Assembly (NCBI RefSeq): GCF_901933205.1
Contig: NC_044573.1
Span: forward strand, 63,851,993 to 63,915,992
DNA length: 64,000 nt
Origin: Camarhynchus parvulus
Taxonomy: Eukaryota; Chordata; Aves; Passeriformes; Thraupidae
Direction: 5' to 3'
Shown: positions 51,288-61,568 of the stretch, one piece after another
Position numbering within the stretch: the stretch's first letter is position 1
How the letters are laid out: each line of letters opens with the position of its first letter
The notes under the pieces: model-generated
The model's input: the letters and a program-made list of their open reading frames with translations, nothing else
Databases searched by the model: none
What the model was told of the DNA's origin: nothing
Made by a program: the position numbers and the translations under genes

Positions 51288-51897
51288 CACAGCTGCATAC
51301 CTTTGTGCCTTTTTAGCCTGAAGTAAATAAATGTATGTCCCCTGGAACTTCAGATAAGTTGTTAGCGTGCTGATGACTGCACCTTGTTTTCTTCTCACCT
51401 GCCATTACTTTGTTAATAAGCTTTTGTAGTAAGAACTCTTGCATAATGTCTAGAAACAGAAATACTGAAAATAGGTACTAGGTGTACACTTCGAATGTTA
51501 GGCTGGTTGTTGTATGCGGCTTCTTTGAATACAATGTGTGAGCAGGAAACACAAATCATAATGTGTTTTTTCTGTGTATATTAATTACAGTATATCATTA
51601 GTTCAGTGGGGAGGAGTGTCTGGAGCTCTCTTTTAAAAGCACAGCTGACATATGTACTGGATCAGTCCCTGAAGACTGGTAGTTTTGTAAATTGGGTTCA
51701 ATTTTTGAACTGCTCAGAATACCTCATATGTAAATAGAGTTGTCATGACTTAATCACAATGTGTTCATTGTAAAAAGTAACAGAGCCACTGGCTGGCTCA
51801 GCTTTAGGCTTGTTGTTCTTGCCTCTTTTTGTAATTTTTTTTAAAGTAGGGTTTACAGCTAGAATTTTGAATGCCAAAGTTCTATTTATTAAATAAT

Positions 51898-51903
51898 AAT
51901 AAA
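51898..51903 (+). terminator. Likely main poly(A) signal of CEP85L
   Basis: AATAAA within an AATAATAATAAAA cluster, followed about 40 nt later by a T/G-rich tract (TTTGTTTGTTGATGTTTG at about 51942-51959) that fits a downstream element. Another AATAAA at 51982-51987 could also serve. Confidence 0.5.
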
Positions 51904-51929
51904 AGTTTTCATTGTTAATGACTGGTATT

Positions 51930-54900
51930 TTTCCACTGGAATTTGTTTGTTGATGTTTGGGATTTGTATCCACAGAGCAGAAATAAATTTTGTTACAAAA
52001 GTGAATTTTTCACAGTTCTCATTTGTCCAGTATCTGGCATGTGACAGAAGTGATCAGAGCTGGAGGCAAGAAAAGAATCATGAAACATCTTCCCAACACC
52101 CACCCCAGCTTCTCTTAAGAGGTCTGTTCTGCTGAAATACCAGCTGACCAAGCTCTCTCTTCCTGGCCTTATGTTTTGTTGTTCTGTTTGTTTTTTTTTT
52201 AAATCAAGGTCTTGATGTAAAAAGTATTATTTTTGTATGATAAAATTATTTTAGAGCAGCGTTCCCTGATGCTTTTTTAGACAGATGTTCCTGTTTGGCC
52301 ACCTTGGATGCTGATTGGAGAGACCACAGGTGGGTCTGTTTAAAAGACTAAGCACAAAATTTTAGGCATAAAATACTGCAGGTCACTATGGCCCAACACA
52401 ACCAAGCAGTGTTGACTTCCCTGTCAACTCTGAGGAAGAGTCAAAGGGTAAGGATTTTGGTCAATCTGACAGGAGTCTTCACAAGTGTAGAGGGAAGTGG
52501 GGTCACCCAAAAGAGTTTTTTTCCACAGTTCCTTGTGATAAATCTTGGAACCTGTTTGGTGCATCAGGTGCTGAATGAGCTTTGCATGTGGAGTGGTCTT
52601 CTCCTCCCTTCCTCACGCTCCATCGTGCAGAGTGCAAAAGCTGGCACTAGCTTTTGTTTTCAAAGGCACTGAGAAATGCACGCCAGTTAGGTAATACATT
52701 ATACATGGTAGACATCGCTTGCTTTTCTCCAGCATTGTGACTGAAGGCTGCAAGATGGGTTTCTAACTCAATTAAAAACATCCTGTGCCCTGTGTAAACG
52801 TGTGTAACAGGCTGCACAGATGCCAGCTTTTTGTGGATTGCTGAGGGTGGCCTTTTGTGAGCTGCTGCTCAAAGCCAGGTTTTGTTTCAAAGTACAACGA
52901 CTAAAGCACTGCTAGCAACAGTAGTGGTAGAAAATGTCCTGTTGCCTTTTATTCCACAAACAAAATACAACTCCACACGGGGGTAAAAATGAAGCCTTAA
53001 ACAATAATGCTGCAAATAACACTGCAGCATCTTGAATGAGGACAATTTGCAACAGGTAAATCTGTGGTACATTGCCTTCCTTATGTAAATTAAGTCTGCA
53101 TGCTGGGTAATTTGTTTTGTAAATGAATGGGTTCAGTATAGTTGGAAAATTTCCAAGTGGCAAGGTATGAACGATGTTTTTTAATTACATTTTAGTATGT
53201 GCATATTTCTTTTCTGGCTTTGTGTCAGTTACTCCCCCTTTGGGGGCAGCTGCTGCTTTTCTCCTCCTTTTCTTGGTGTCACAGGTCTGAATTTCATGGA
53301 GATAAAGGCACGCTTCAAGTCATGGAGTTGGAGCCTGACTGTGGAAAACCTGATAGGTTCAGCTCATGTTTTGAGGTGCCTTGGTAAGCAGTTTGGCAGC
53401 TCTCCCAAAGAATGCTACCTGTAGGTATTAATAGACCAGAAAATGGATTTAATGGCCTGTGCGCCTGTGAAAACATTTGCTTGAAGGAAGGCAAAGGGAA
53501 ACCATTGTAGAGCTCTGGTTGGGAAAAATGGTGTCTCCTACTGAGAGACTGAATTGTAATGCTAAACGTGGTTGTAAGAGTGTTTTCTGGCTGCAAACTC
53601 CTCCTCGTGTGGCACCTGAATAGAATTTAGTATCAAAAAAGCTTGTCTCCCTGCATTAAAACATGGGAATACAGGTAGCCCCTGACTGCTGCCAGGGAGA
53701 TGCCAAAACCCCTCCCAGACCAAATGGATTGTACTGAGCTTTGAGGTGGCCCCAGGTGCCAAAGGAGGGAATTTCTGAGCCCCACTGCTGTCAGCCTGTG
53801 TTGGGCTGGTGGCCCAGCCCTGTCCTGTCCCAGTGCTGGGCCAGCTCACTGCCAGCCCACTCCAGGGCCGAGCTGTCCCTTGGGGGAGCATCAGGAGCCA
53901 CTCCTGGCCCCAGAGCTGGTCACGGAGCTTCAGTGTGCCCTGGGCCAGAAGCCGGATTCTCCTGGTGTCTCAGGCAGGCACCCTGACGCTTTGCAGCGCT
54001 GCTGAGATGCATTCACAGGAGCCAAGCAGTGGGGACAATAGGAGTTAATGGACCAATGCATTTTTTAACCTTCTGCTGGTTTTGATCTCATAATAGTTAA
54101 ATGAGATGATGCCTAATTTATGGTAAGTTAATTGGGGGCAATCCAACAGCAGGAAGGGAGAGAGCTCTAATCAGAGTGAGTGATGACACAAACTTTAAGA
54201 TGATCTATCTTCCCTCAACGCAGAGACACTTGAGCTGTTCAAAAGCTGTTTTAAGGTGGCCTGAAAGCAATGCTGGGTGCCTGGGGCAAATCCAGTCCTG
54301 CAGGGCAGCCTGCAGCAGGACAAGATGGGCTGGTGAGGACCCTCTGTCCTGCTGCAAACACATCCTGGCTGTGAGATGGGTCCTGGAGTCTGACACACCC
54401 CACGCTGGTCCTTGAAAGCCACACTCATACAGACATGCTTTGAGCAGAACTACCCAAGTGCGCATTGAGCTGAGCTACTTGAAAAATTCCATGGGATTTT
54501 CAAACTGAGCTTTCTCCTCAGGAAGTGCAGGTGTGGCACAGCAAGTAGATGGTGACAGCAAGTCACCCTCCTGTTAGTCTGGACAGTGCCTGGTTATCCT
54601 CTGCATCAGAGCTGGGGTGGCAGGACCCAGTTTCTGGCCTCCTTTGCTCAGTAACTTTTTCACTAAATGGTTTCCTGGCAAGTTAAAGCCACAAAGTAGC
54701 CACCTCCCAGCAAAATCACTATACCCATGCGCAGAAAATCATCCCAGTTTTCATCCCAGCTTCTATACCCTCATGGGAGCTCCTCACTTTGGGGAGAGAC
54801 AATAAAGGTCACAGCTGGGAGGGAGCTGGCACAGGCATACACTGCCCTGCTGAGAGCTCTGCTGGAGGAGGGAATGCTGCAGAGGGCCTTGATTGATGGC

Positions 54901-55429
54901 ATAATCCCACCAGCCCCCAGACACAGCTCATTATGCAAGCCAGTGACAATCAGATCATTTAGTTACATTATCACCCACTGCCTTGGTGCCTGGGAAGTAG
55001 CGAAGATAAGTAATGGGATATTTTTAGTTTAAATTGTGGTTTGAACATTTTAATTAAAAGCCTATTATAATCAATCTGTTTCTAACATCCTTTCCCTCAC
55101 CCTCATTCATAAAAATTAATTATCACCGTGGAAGGCCAGCAAGCGCATATATCCTGCTCCTGGCCAGTGGCAGCTTCAGAGCCTGAGTTTGCCGCTGCCT
55201 GGGTGGCTTGGTGGACTGAGCCAGCCCAAATTGTGTGCAGTCACCAGGGCAGCTCACCAGCCCAGTGCTGGCCCAGTATGGGGGGGTGTTGCTAGTCACT
55301 AAAGCAAAAGTGATGATCTGCTCAGACCTGGCTCTCTCAGATATCCATTTATATCTTGGAGCTGAGCAGAGCTGAAAACACAGGACAAGTAGGAAGGTGT
55401 TACAGGACTTGTGCTGGAAGACTCTTTCC
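51930..55429. other. Intergenic DNA downstream of CEP85L
   Basis: No gene is recognised. The part near 53.74-54.0 kb is distinctly GC-rich and gives overlapping frames on both strands, a usual artefact of such DNA. The TAAT-rich stretch at about 54.88-55.10 kb could be a conserved non-coding element, but I cannot test conservation. Confidence 0.6.
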
Positions 55430-55845
55430 ACCAAGCAAATAATTTTGTTGTTTTGTCGTCTGTCAGGTCAGTCACACATGGTTTCCCCTTCCTAAATCCA
55501 TGCTGATTACTCCAAATCACTGGTCTTTAATGTGTTTCAGAAACAGTTTTCAGCGTAACTTGTTCCATCCCCTTCCTGGGGATCAAGGTAAGACTGACCA
55601 GCCTGTAGTTCCCTGCAACCCTCTTTCTTGCCCTTCTTGAAGATGCCAATGACATTTGCTTTCTTCCAGTCTTCAGGATCCTCAGTGTACAAAGATTTCC
55701 AGGAGTGGCCTTGCAGTGACATCAGGAGCTCCCTCAGCTTCCCATTGGACCCAAAGGTTTGTGCATGCTGGGTTTGTGTAAACACCTAACCTGTGCCTCC
55801 TCCACAGTGGGTAAATCTTCATTGCTCCACAATTCCAAGTCTGGG
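55430..55845 (-). mobile_element. CR1 LINE fragment (part of a degraded reverse transcriptase)
   Basis: Translating the - strand in pieces gives typical CR1 reverse-transcriptase text: EDLPTVEEAQVR, then a KLREL..DVTARPL piece, EDPEDWKKANV with FKKGKKE, NYRLVSLT, and NQHGFRKGKPCVTDL. These segments are in the right order but in different frames, with stops between them, so the copy is dead and truncated at both ends. CR1 is the dominant LINE of birds and other sauropsids. Ends are approximate. Confidence 0.85.
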
Positions 55846-58265
55846 AAATGAGCTAATCTCTGCTGGCTACACCTTTCAGTTACTCACATGTAAGAGTCTT
55901 TCCCCAGCTCCTGGGGGTGGCAGGCACTGCTCACTCAGTTAAGGGAGTTAAAACTTCAATGGATTTAGCAAGTGATGATGCTAACCTGATTTTTTTCCAT
56001 CTTTCAAACAACTTGACCCCCAGAAGTACAACACTCTGATAGTTCACTGTTACTCTGAACTGAAACATACGTCAAGCAAAATAACCTGTTAAATTTGAAG
56101 AGCTGTGGAGGCTGGATGTGCCATTTCTGCACCTACTCACTTTTCCCTCTCCATTTTGCCAGCTGCCTGTTCACCCATCTGCTCACTGCTCAGTGCTGGA
56201 GCAAAGCCTATCTGAACCTTTGAAGGAGGCACACCTTGTTGTGGGGCACCCCTGACAAACAGTGTTTCTCCAAGGGACTTTTCTTCCTTCTTTTAAGGGA
56301 TGGGAGTTGTGCTTATGAGGCAACACAAAGAGAAAACCAAACCCCAGTGTCACCTTCCACTGCTGGAGTGTCCATGAGTGGAACACCCATGAGTGTCACC
56401 TTCCACTCACAGGAGGCAGCCCAGCCTGCTAGGCTGGATATACAGGAAAAAGGTGAATTGTTGCTTCTCTGCCCCAGCCTGGGGTGGAGTGATTAAGGAA
56501 GCAGTGAATCAAGTGCTCCAAGCACATTTGATTACTTGTCATGACCTTGTTACACAGGTCCTTTTGGAACATCACTTAATGGCTAGGAGTCACACACACA
56601 GATATATACACACCCACAGAGCTGCTTTGCAGCTGGGGTCCCTACAGTACTGGCATTATTTGCATTTTGGTGGTGCTTAAGCTGACATTTCTCCCGGGTC
56701 AACTGTGGCAGGCAGAGAGAAGTCCCTCGTGCTGTGTGGCTGGGAACAGGAGGCTTGGATGGACACAGAGGAGCTGGCAGGGTCCTTACCCAAGGAGAAA
56801 AGGGACAGGGAGAAGCCTTCACCCATGATAGATGGGTTCCAAGAGAAGAGCATGGTGAGAAGTCAAAGCTGAGCCCTGCCTTGGATATTTGGAAACAAAC
56901 CATTTATGTGGCAAGTCAGTCTCAAATGATTAAAATGGGGATAAAAGGAGTTCTCCAAAGAAGTCTGAGGCAGCAGTAGTGACATTTTCTGTGTCTTAGG
57001 TGTAGGGTTTCACACAGATGTCCAGAAAGAATATCTAAAAATATCACACCAGCACAGTACAATAATTTATATGCACATTAATGGAGAACACAACACGGTC
57101 TCTGTCTAAAAAAAATCTATTACATAAGCTGACCTTCAAATAAAAAAAAATTATTAGCTCTGCACTTACATATTCTAAATCTGACTTTGGAATGCTTTGA
57201 ATTCTTTCAGTGTACACACTGAAGAAATTGTTTCTCCTTGACACAAACTAACCAAGCTTGCATCTGTGGCATGCCTGAAATGGATTTCAGAGGCACCATG
57301 TCCTGGAAAATGGGCACAAAATGTGCAAATGCAGTTCTGGCTGTTCTGTTTGGGCTGAGCTGGACAGTTTTGGGCAAGTAGATCCTCTCAATGCCTCAAT
57401 GTCTGTCAAGTGGCAATTACTTGCAATTCCAGGCTCCCCTGGAAAGCACCTTGACAACCCTGGATGAAAACTTCCATGACAGCATCTGCACTAATGAGCA
57501 TTCACACACTTGTCTGTGTAAGTGAAGTGCTAAAAAATTAGATGCTAAAAAAATTAGTGGTTTTCAATCTGACCACAAAACTGAGATACTACATCTCCTG
57601 TCTTGAGTCCCCTACCATTCCATCTCAGTAAAGCAGAAAAACTGTCCCACTTCCAGAGCTGGAATTACTGGAGTTGCACAAAACTAAATCCATTCCTCAT
57701 ACAATGGAAGGGGGGAAAACCCCCAGGCTTTGAAAACATTCCTGATGAATACCCAAAAAAAAGTTGTCATTTCATTTACATACTTTCATGATTTTTCTGA
57801 ATCCACAGGTTCTTTTGCAAGAAGACCTGGGATTCTTTTTTCCTCCTGCTGTAGAGATGGCACAATACTCAAGTTTTCTTTCATCAACTACCCCAGCAGC
57901 CTGTTAGCCATTAAAATCTCTGCTGGATTCCCCACATTAGGGTCTGCTAAACCGTGCTTTGGAAATTGTCACCCTGTGCTGGTGCATCATGGTGGTGTTG
58001 CTGCCTCGTTGGGCCTGCAGAGCCATGGCCAAGGGAGTGGAAAAAGCCAGTGCTTTGCTCAGGCATCTGGCTTTTTTGGGAACTGGCCCACTGGGAAGGG
58101 CATGTTGAGGCAGAGCATCACGCAGCATCTCGGGGCTGTGTTGCAGGGATTTGCCTCCCGCCCACTGCAGGCAGCTGACACTGCCTTGCCCACCCTCCCT
58201 TTCTCTCCATCCCCCCCTGGATTTACAGGGCAGCAGCTCCCAGCGCCCCTTCCCAGCTGCACCAC
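55846..58265. other. Intergenic DNA between the CR1 fragment and the solo LTR
   Basis: No gene is recognised. Frames at 56.2-56.9 kb overlap on both strands without family similarity. The + strand frame at 57730-58302 runs into the LTR and is not coding. A short CA/TA-rich tract lies near 56590-56615. Confidence 0.6.
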
Positions 58266-58539
58266 TGTCACAGACGTCTTTTATGAAAAATCCTTTCCTT
58301 AAGATCTTCCCTCCTGAGAAGCTGAGAAGCCTTAGGAACGAAATGTAAACAATGATTATCTGCTGCTGCTATCATTCTTTCTTTTCCTATTCTTAGCTAG
58401 GCTTCTGATGAAATCCTTTCTTCTTTTAGTATAGTTTTAATATAATATATATCATAAAATAATAAATCAAGCCTTCTGAAACATGGAGTCAGATCCTCAT
58501 CTCTTCCCTCATGCTAAGACCCCTGTGAACACAGTCACA
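58266..58539 (+). mobile_element. Solo LTR of an avian endogenous retrovirus, with target-site duplication
   Basis: The element begins TGTCACAGACG and ends GTGAACACAGTCACA, so it has TG...CA ends with short inverted termini (TGTCAC/GTCACA). It is flanked on both sides by the same 6 bp, CACCAC (58260-58265 and 58540-58545). Inside is an A/T-rich stretch and a poly(A) signal AATAAA (58461-58466), which sets + orientation. It closely resembles an LTR I know from songbird genomes, though I cannot name the family. A 6-bp duplication is usual for the ERVK-like class. At about 58369 it appears to lack a central block of roughly 100 bp found in fuller copies, judging from memory. No viral genes are present. 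Confidence 0.85.
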
Positions 58540-59476
58540 CACCACCACGGTGCTTTTCCTCCCCATGCCAGTGGTCACTGAGGCAGGGACAGAGCAGGGA
58601 GCTCCAGCACAGCCATGGCTGCTGCTGCCCACTGGGGCTGTCTGGGATTTAATTCTCCTGCTGGAAAGGCCCCTGCTCACATGTTCTGTGCTCTGACAGT
58701 GCTTCAGGCTGCGCATGTGTAAATGGAAAATAAACTGTAAGATAGTATGAACAACTTCAAAGCAAAAGGGACCTTCTTGAGATGTCCTCTGTCATTCAGG
58801 GAGTTGTCACCTGCAAATGAGCACACTTCAGGAGAGGAAGGGAGATTAAACGAAGGGATGAAACCCCCAAAACACCCAATTTCAAGAAGAGCCTTAAAAA
58901 TTAAAAAACTGGATATTATGGGTCTGATGTTTGGAAAACCCCAGACTGAGGCTGAATATGTGTACGTAGCTTACTTTCTATCTGGCAATTTTCTCTGAGT
59001 ACCCAGTAAAACTGCTCAGAGGCCTGGACTTTGCAGTAAGAAAAAGAAGGATTGGATCATCACAGTAGCTGTAATGGTTTTCACTTAGTTTTCATTTTCT
59101 CTTTTTTGTTTTTAGAATTTTATTTTTTCAATTCCTTCTCCTGTCTCTTTGTTTACTTTTTTCCCTGATTTTAGAATTTTAGTGGGAATAATTTTGGCAA
59201 ATTTCAGTCCTTTTCACTGCACCTCATTTCACCTCAATACATTTGGTTGTAGTCAGTCAATTCGCAAATTTTCTGGGTTTTTTCAATTGGATTTTATTTG
59301 ATCATATCTCCTTGCCAGAGTGTTTGTTGCGCTTTGTTGTCACTTTGTCCAGTTTGGAAGAATTTCCTTTCAGGAAAGGGAATGAAATCTTGCCATTTCA
59401 ATGAGGATCAGTTGGCTCACCAGTCACTGTCTTGGGTGAACATTTCTCTTTATTAGGGATTTATCACCAGTCACTG

Positions 59477-59528
59477 TTTAATCACCAACAACATTTACCC
59501 TGGAAATGTGCACATCAGTTACTTCATT
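59477..59528 (+). repeat. Diverged copy of the foldback arm sequence
   Basis: TTTAATCACCAACAACATTT and the following bases to TCAGTTACTTCATT match the left arm at about 61334-61386 with a few substitutions, in the same orientation. The arm is therefore part of a dispersed or locally copied repeat. Confidence 0.75.
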
Positions 59529-60565
59529 AATGTGGGGAGAAATTTGGTTTCCCCACCAGACATTATGTTTGTCTTGCAAAGACAAGGAAAAAAGTGTTTA
59601 AAACCAGTCTTTTGTCTTTATTTATCTCCATAACAAGAGCTGGAAACTTATTTATCCTGCCAGCAGATTGGGGTGCAGCTGGCCAGGCTAATGTGCCCCA
59701 TGCAGCTCCCAGTCCCTGCTGGTGTCTGGTGGAGAGAGGGGATACACAACTAAAGCTTTTCATTATGACAGCAAATCAACCTTCCTACTGGGAATTTCTC
59801 TTGGTTGAAGATGGGCAACACAAGAAGGTGACATATTTCACTAAATTTTATACAAGAGAATGGTCCCATCTCAGTTCTCCATGAGAAGCACAGCAGCTTC
59901 TAGAGATGTTTGGCACCAACCACCACCCATTCCCACCACACACCTCAACCTGTTCTCTGCAAGCATGTTCAGGGGCTGCTACTCTTCAGCAGAGCTGTGA
60001 AATAATCCACATTTAATTGCAGCAGGCTATTTATAAGCATGCGCTTTCAAAGCCAGGTGTGCAGCAAAACAAATGATGGCGGTCACTGCTTGTTCCTGGG
60101 AGGGCTCAATCTCTCCTACATTACACTTCTGCAGACAAATATTTGGAAAGAAAGCCACACCAGCCTCAGGATACCTTGGAGAGGGCAGGAGTTAACATCC
60201 CACCTATGGCTTGTGCAGCTTCTCCTCATGCTGCCCTGTTCCCCAGTGTCCCAGCCATCCTGCCCACCCCTGGGCTGAAGGGCAGAGCCCAAGTCCCCGT
60301 CACTCCATCCACACCACCACTGGGCTCTGGGACACACCGTACCTGGCCCTGGACACAGCCTGCCTTTTGGGTTTTGTCAGGAGGGATGGGAAGAAGGGAA
60401 GGGAAGCAGCTTGTGAGGAGTAGGCACAGCTCATACACATTTGTGTACTGAACACTCCTTCTCCCTCAATCAATTTTTGACCCCTCTGATGAGGCAGGGG
60501 ATGAAGAAGGATGGTGAAGGACAGAAAGTTGTTCCTCCCATGGGGGCAAGCACAGTGCTTTCTCC

Positions 60566-60580
60566 AAAAAAAAAAAAAAA
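60566..60580. repeat. A15 homopolymer run
   Basis: A simple poly(A) tract. It could be the tail of an old retrocopy on the + strand, but no parent gene is recognisable in the bases before it. Confidence 0.75.
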
Positions 60581-61287
60581 GAGAAAATAAATTCAACATT
60601 TGTGCAGGATGACCCAAATTTCTCTTTTAAAATATGCATGAAGCCTTAATCTTGTTCTTTCCCCTGACATATCATTTAAATTCAGAGCAATGAAGGTGTC
60701 TATATCCTGGCAGACACCCAGCCCATTTCATTTCAGGTATTCATAAAATATTTCACACACTAAGGATGGCTGACACTACAAAGAGCAATTCCTACATAAC
60801 TGTAGAAAGTATTATGATAGCATTGACATTTGTATATTATTTCGCAATATTTTTTTTTTACTGCCAGGGCAGAAGATGATAAAAGGAAAAAAAAATAGTA
60901 TTGAACATGAGTACAAACAAGTTCACATGAGGTGCCTAAGCCTTCACCCCTAAGCCGCTGACAGAATATAATCTGTTTGCTCTACACATTCATGACTGGC
61001 ATTTCTCTTTTTCAGGCAGCACTTGACTAGCCCAGCTGGGGTTGCAGTAGCCCACGCTGCCTGTCTGAAAGCACCACTAAAGCCACAGAAAGAACTTGCC
61101 ATAAGAGAAGCCACCACAGCGGGACCATGAGATAACCACAGAAGGGAGGAATCTGCAAGAGGAATGTGCTGATTCCAGGCCTGATGGTGAGGTCGGGGGT
61201 GAACACATGAGGCTCTCCATCCCTCCTCGTAGCTTTCAGGAACTCTTAAATTTCTCCACCTACTACACACATTACCTGGGCAGCATC

Positions 61288-61535
61288 TACATTTTTAAAG
61301 CAGAGAAGAGAGGAGCTCTGAATGGGTAAGGCTATTTAACCACCAATAACATTTATCCTAGCAATGGGCACATCAGTTACTTCATTGGGCAGAAGATGAT
61401 GTAACTGATGATGTAACTTCATCTTCATTCCCCAGAAGATGAAGTAACTGATGTGCCCATTGCTAGGATAAATGTTATTGGTGATTAAATAGTCTTACCC
61501 GTTCAGAGCTCCTCTCTCCTCTGCTTTAAAAATGT
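61288..61535. repeat. Long inverted repeat (foldback), arms about 98 bp, loop about 53 bp
   Basis: The left arm (61288-61385) and the reverse complement of the right arm (61439-61535) agree over almost their whole length with only a few mismatches. The shared core includes AATAACATTTATCCTAGCAA and GGGCACATCAGTTACTTCAT. The loop has its own direct repeat, CAGAAGATGATGTAACTGATG-like, shared with the start of the right arm. The structure could fold into a long hairpin if transcribed. No coding capacity is seen. Confidence 0.92.
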
Positions 61536-61538
61536 GGA

Positions 61539-61568
61539 TGCCCATTGCTGGACTTGCCCAATGGGCAC
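61539..61568. repeat. Short palindrome next to the foldback
   Basis: TGCCCATTG and CAATGGGCA form a 9-bp inverted pair around a short spacer. Both halves resemble the GCAATGGGCACAT core of the arms, so this may be a further rearranged piece of the same repeat. Confidence 0.7.

Larger units (their letters stand above)
47468..51925 (+). other. CEP85L: CEP85L 3' UTR (about 4.4 kb if the distal signal is used)
   Basis: AT-rich DNA without a conserved frame follows the stop. AATAAA motifs occur at 49720-49725, 51326-51331 and 51898-51903. Only the last is followed closely by a long GT-rich tract, so it is the best 3' end. Shorter forms are possible. The UTR holds two copies of a block of about 223 bp. 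The end coordinate is an estimate. Confidence 0.55.
58546..61284. other. Intergenic DNA between the LTR and the foldback
   Basis: No gene is recognised. It contains a copy of the foldback arm at 59477-59528, a local duplication of CACCAGTCACTGT (near 59419 and 59465), and an A15 run at 60566-60580. Frames at 60.1-60.6 kb lie on both strands in GC-richer DNA and look random. Confidence 0.6.

Noticed and set aside
53562..54048. Overlapping frames in the GC-rich patch
   Set aside because: Open on both strands at once, a base-composition effect. No recognised protein.
57730..58302. 190-codon + frame, the longest in the window
   Set aside because: It crosses into the solo LTR, has no domain, and is overlapped by frames on both strands in GC-rich DNA.
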